Below are positions 40,445 to 41,186 of a stretch of DNA of 41,186 bases, one piece after another. Origin of the DNA: Nonomuraea turkmeniaca (lineage in GTDB: Bacteria > Actinomycetota > Actinomycetes > Streptosporangiales > Streptosporangiaceae); the NCBI RefSeq assembly GCF_005889735.1, contig NZ_VCKY01000081.1, forward strand, positions 1-41,186. Direction: 5' to 3'. Within the stretch, counting starts at the first letter, position 1, and the number at the start of each line of letters is the position of its first letter. The notes under the pieces were generated by a model that saw only the letters and a program-made list of their open reading frames with translations, did no database searches and was not told the origin of the DNA. The position numbers and the translations under genes were made by a program.

Positions 40445-40979
40445 GAGCACCGGGTGGCGGAGCGGATCGCCCGGCTTGAGCCCGCGGTTCGGTACGCGAA
40501 CCCTCGTCGTGCGCGGGAAGGTCATCGACCAGATCGTGGCCGATCAGGTGCCGGTGGCGGTGTCGATGCGGCCGGACCTGGTCGCGGGACACGCCCATCA
40601 TGCGGCGGGCGCGGGCCAAGTTCGCCACCTTCTCCCTGCACCTGCGGTCGATCGCGGACCTGTGCGGTTGCCTGGTGGTGGACCAGTGGCCGATGCAGGG
40701 GGTGCGGGACTGGCGCGCCCGGATCGCCTGCACATGAACAAGGAAGACCACCGGATGGTCGCCGCGAAGGTGCTCGGGGTCCTGCCCGAGGACGACCGGC
40801 GCAAGGTGTGGCCGCCCCGGGAGCGGGTCCATCCCGCGGCCAAACGCCGGGAGGACGCGCAGTGGCTCCGTGAACGTTTCAGGCCGTGGCTCGGGCGGCG
40901 CCTGCGCGGAACCTCCTCCGGCGACAACGTCACCGCGAAAAGACTGGAGCTCATCCCGTTCGAGACGGGCGCCATCTAG
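40445..40979 (+). pseudogene. Frameshifted SGNH/GDSL hydrolase pseudogene
   Basis: Pieces of one SGNH/GDSL esterase lie in three frames: HRVAERIARLEPAVRYAN (from 40445), then VVRGKVIDQIVADQVPVAVS, then MRRARAKFATFSLHLRSI with VVDQWPMQGVRDW (around 40597-40720), then RPDRLHMNKEDHRMVAAKVL with the ending RRLRGTSSGDNVTAKRLELI. The D-x-x-H of the last block (DRLH) holds the catalytic Asp and His of the family. The N-terminal GDSL block and the middle GxND block are missing. At least three frame changes and a deletion make this a decayed gene. Sequencing error could explain one frameshift but not the missing blocks. Confidence 0.7.
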
Positions 40980-41058
40980 ACAGGCGGCCTCCGGACGGTG
41001 AGCCCGGGCAGATGCCAACCTCCTCGTGAAAGGGCTCTCTCAGACGTACGGTGTCGGG

Positions 41059-41186
41059 ATGGAGCTAGCTGAGATCCGGAGATATCCGGTGAAGTCGGTT
41101 TCGGGGTGGGTGGTGGATTCGGCGGTCGTGGAGCCATGCAGGGCTTCTGCCGCCCGGCTTGCCGTACAACCAGACCGGTCCCGTGG
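41059..41186 (+). CDS. MOSC N-terminal beta-barrel domain protein, 5' end (cut by window edge)
   Basis: The frame starts MELAEIRRYPVKSVSGWVVD, matching the start of MOSC-domain proteins (molybdenum-cofactor sulfurase-like), which handle sulphur on metal cofactors. After VVEP the usual GLxGDRRW block is replaced by CRASAARLAVQPDRS, so the gene may be frameshifted or broken. No ribosome-binding site precedes the ATG; TACGGT at 41047-41052, seven bases before it, is compatible with a leaderless start. The rest is outside the window. Confidence 0.55.
   Translation, partial: MELAEIRRYPVKSVSGWVVDSAVVEPCRASAARLAVQPDRSR

Overview
The window is high-GC DNA from a filamentous actinomycete, probably a Streptosporangiales-type soil organism. 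The order-level guess is inference from GC-rich codon use, many GTG starts, leaderless promoters and many lectin-tailed secreted proteins. There is no phage, IS element, CRISPR array, rRNA or complete tRNA that I can support.

Layout. 1-203 is the end of a GH62 arabinofuranosidase. 753-4232 (-) is a very large secreted ThuA + PQQ-type sugar dehydrogenase + PKD + CBM6-like + ricin-lectin protein. 4702-10402 (-) is a sugar import operon: a Gfo/Idh/MocA oxidoreductase relic as first reading frame, then an RbsA-like ATPase, two RbsC-like permeases, a lipoprotein binding protein and a psicose-3-epimerase-like isomerase. 10511-11716 (+) is a ROK regulator. 11837-18412 (+) is a tight seven-gene Ebo-type operon: inositol-phosphate synthase-like cyclase, UbiA prenyltransferase, TIM-barrel isomerase, EboA, EboB/TatD, EboE and an EboF-like alkaline-phosphatase-superfamily protein. 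18453-19412 (+) is an APH-fold kinase.

19574-26803 (-) holds three more ricin-tailed secreted proteins: ThuA + DUF1080, a sugar dehydrogenase with PKD, and a right-handed beta-helix protein. 27237-29958 (+) holds a FadR-type GntR regulator, a fragment of a second one, and a CE1-like esterase with the same ricin tail. 30109-35506 is a probable conflict or signalling module: a CHAT-protease/TPR protein divergent from a coupled small Cys-motif protein and a membrane protein. 35849-41186 holds a secreted lysozyme-like/propeller protein, an MFS exporter, a leaderless DUF998 membrane protein under tandem operators, two or more decayed genes (P-loop kinase, SGNH hydrolase) and the start of a MOSC-domain protein.

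How it fits together. A 12-bp palindrome, TAAGCNNGCTTA with at most one mismatch, sits at four promoters that all carry a TTGAC -35 box: the giant ThuA/dehydrogenase gene, the ABC operon, the Ebo operon and the beta-helix lectin gene. I read this as one regulon, most likely under the ROK protein encoded in its middle. The enzyme set (extracellular sugar dehydrogenase, ThuA, DUF1080 3-keto-disaccharide hydrolase, importer, 3-epimerase-like isomerase, oxidoreductase relic) suggests an extracellular 3-keto-glycoside pathway tethered to plant polysaccharide by recently copied ricin cassettes. Its co-regulation with an Ebo cluster that uses an inositol-phosphate-synthase-like cyclase instead of the usual DHQ-synthase-like EboD is the most novel feature here. 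The pathway and regulon are inferences; the domains, sites and gene order are read from the sequence.
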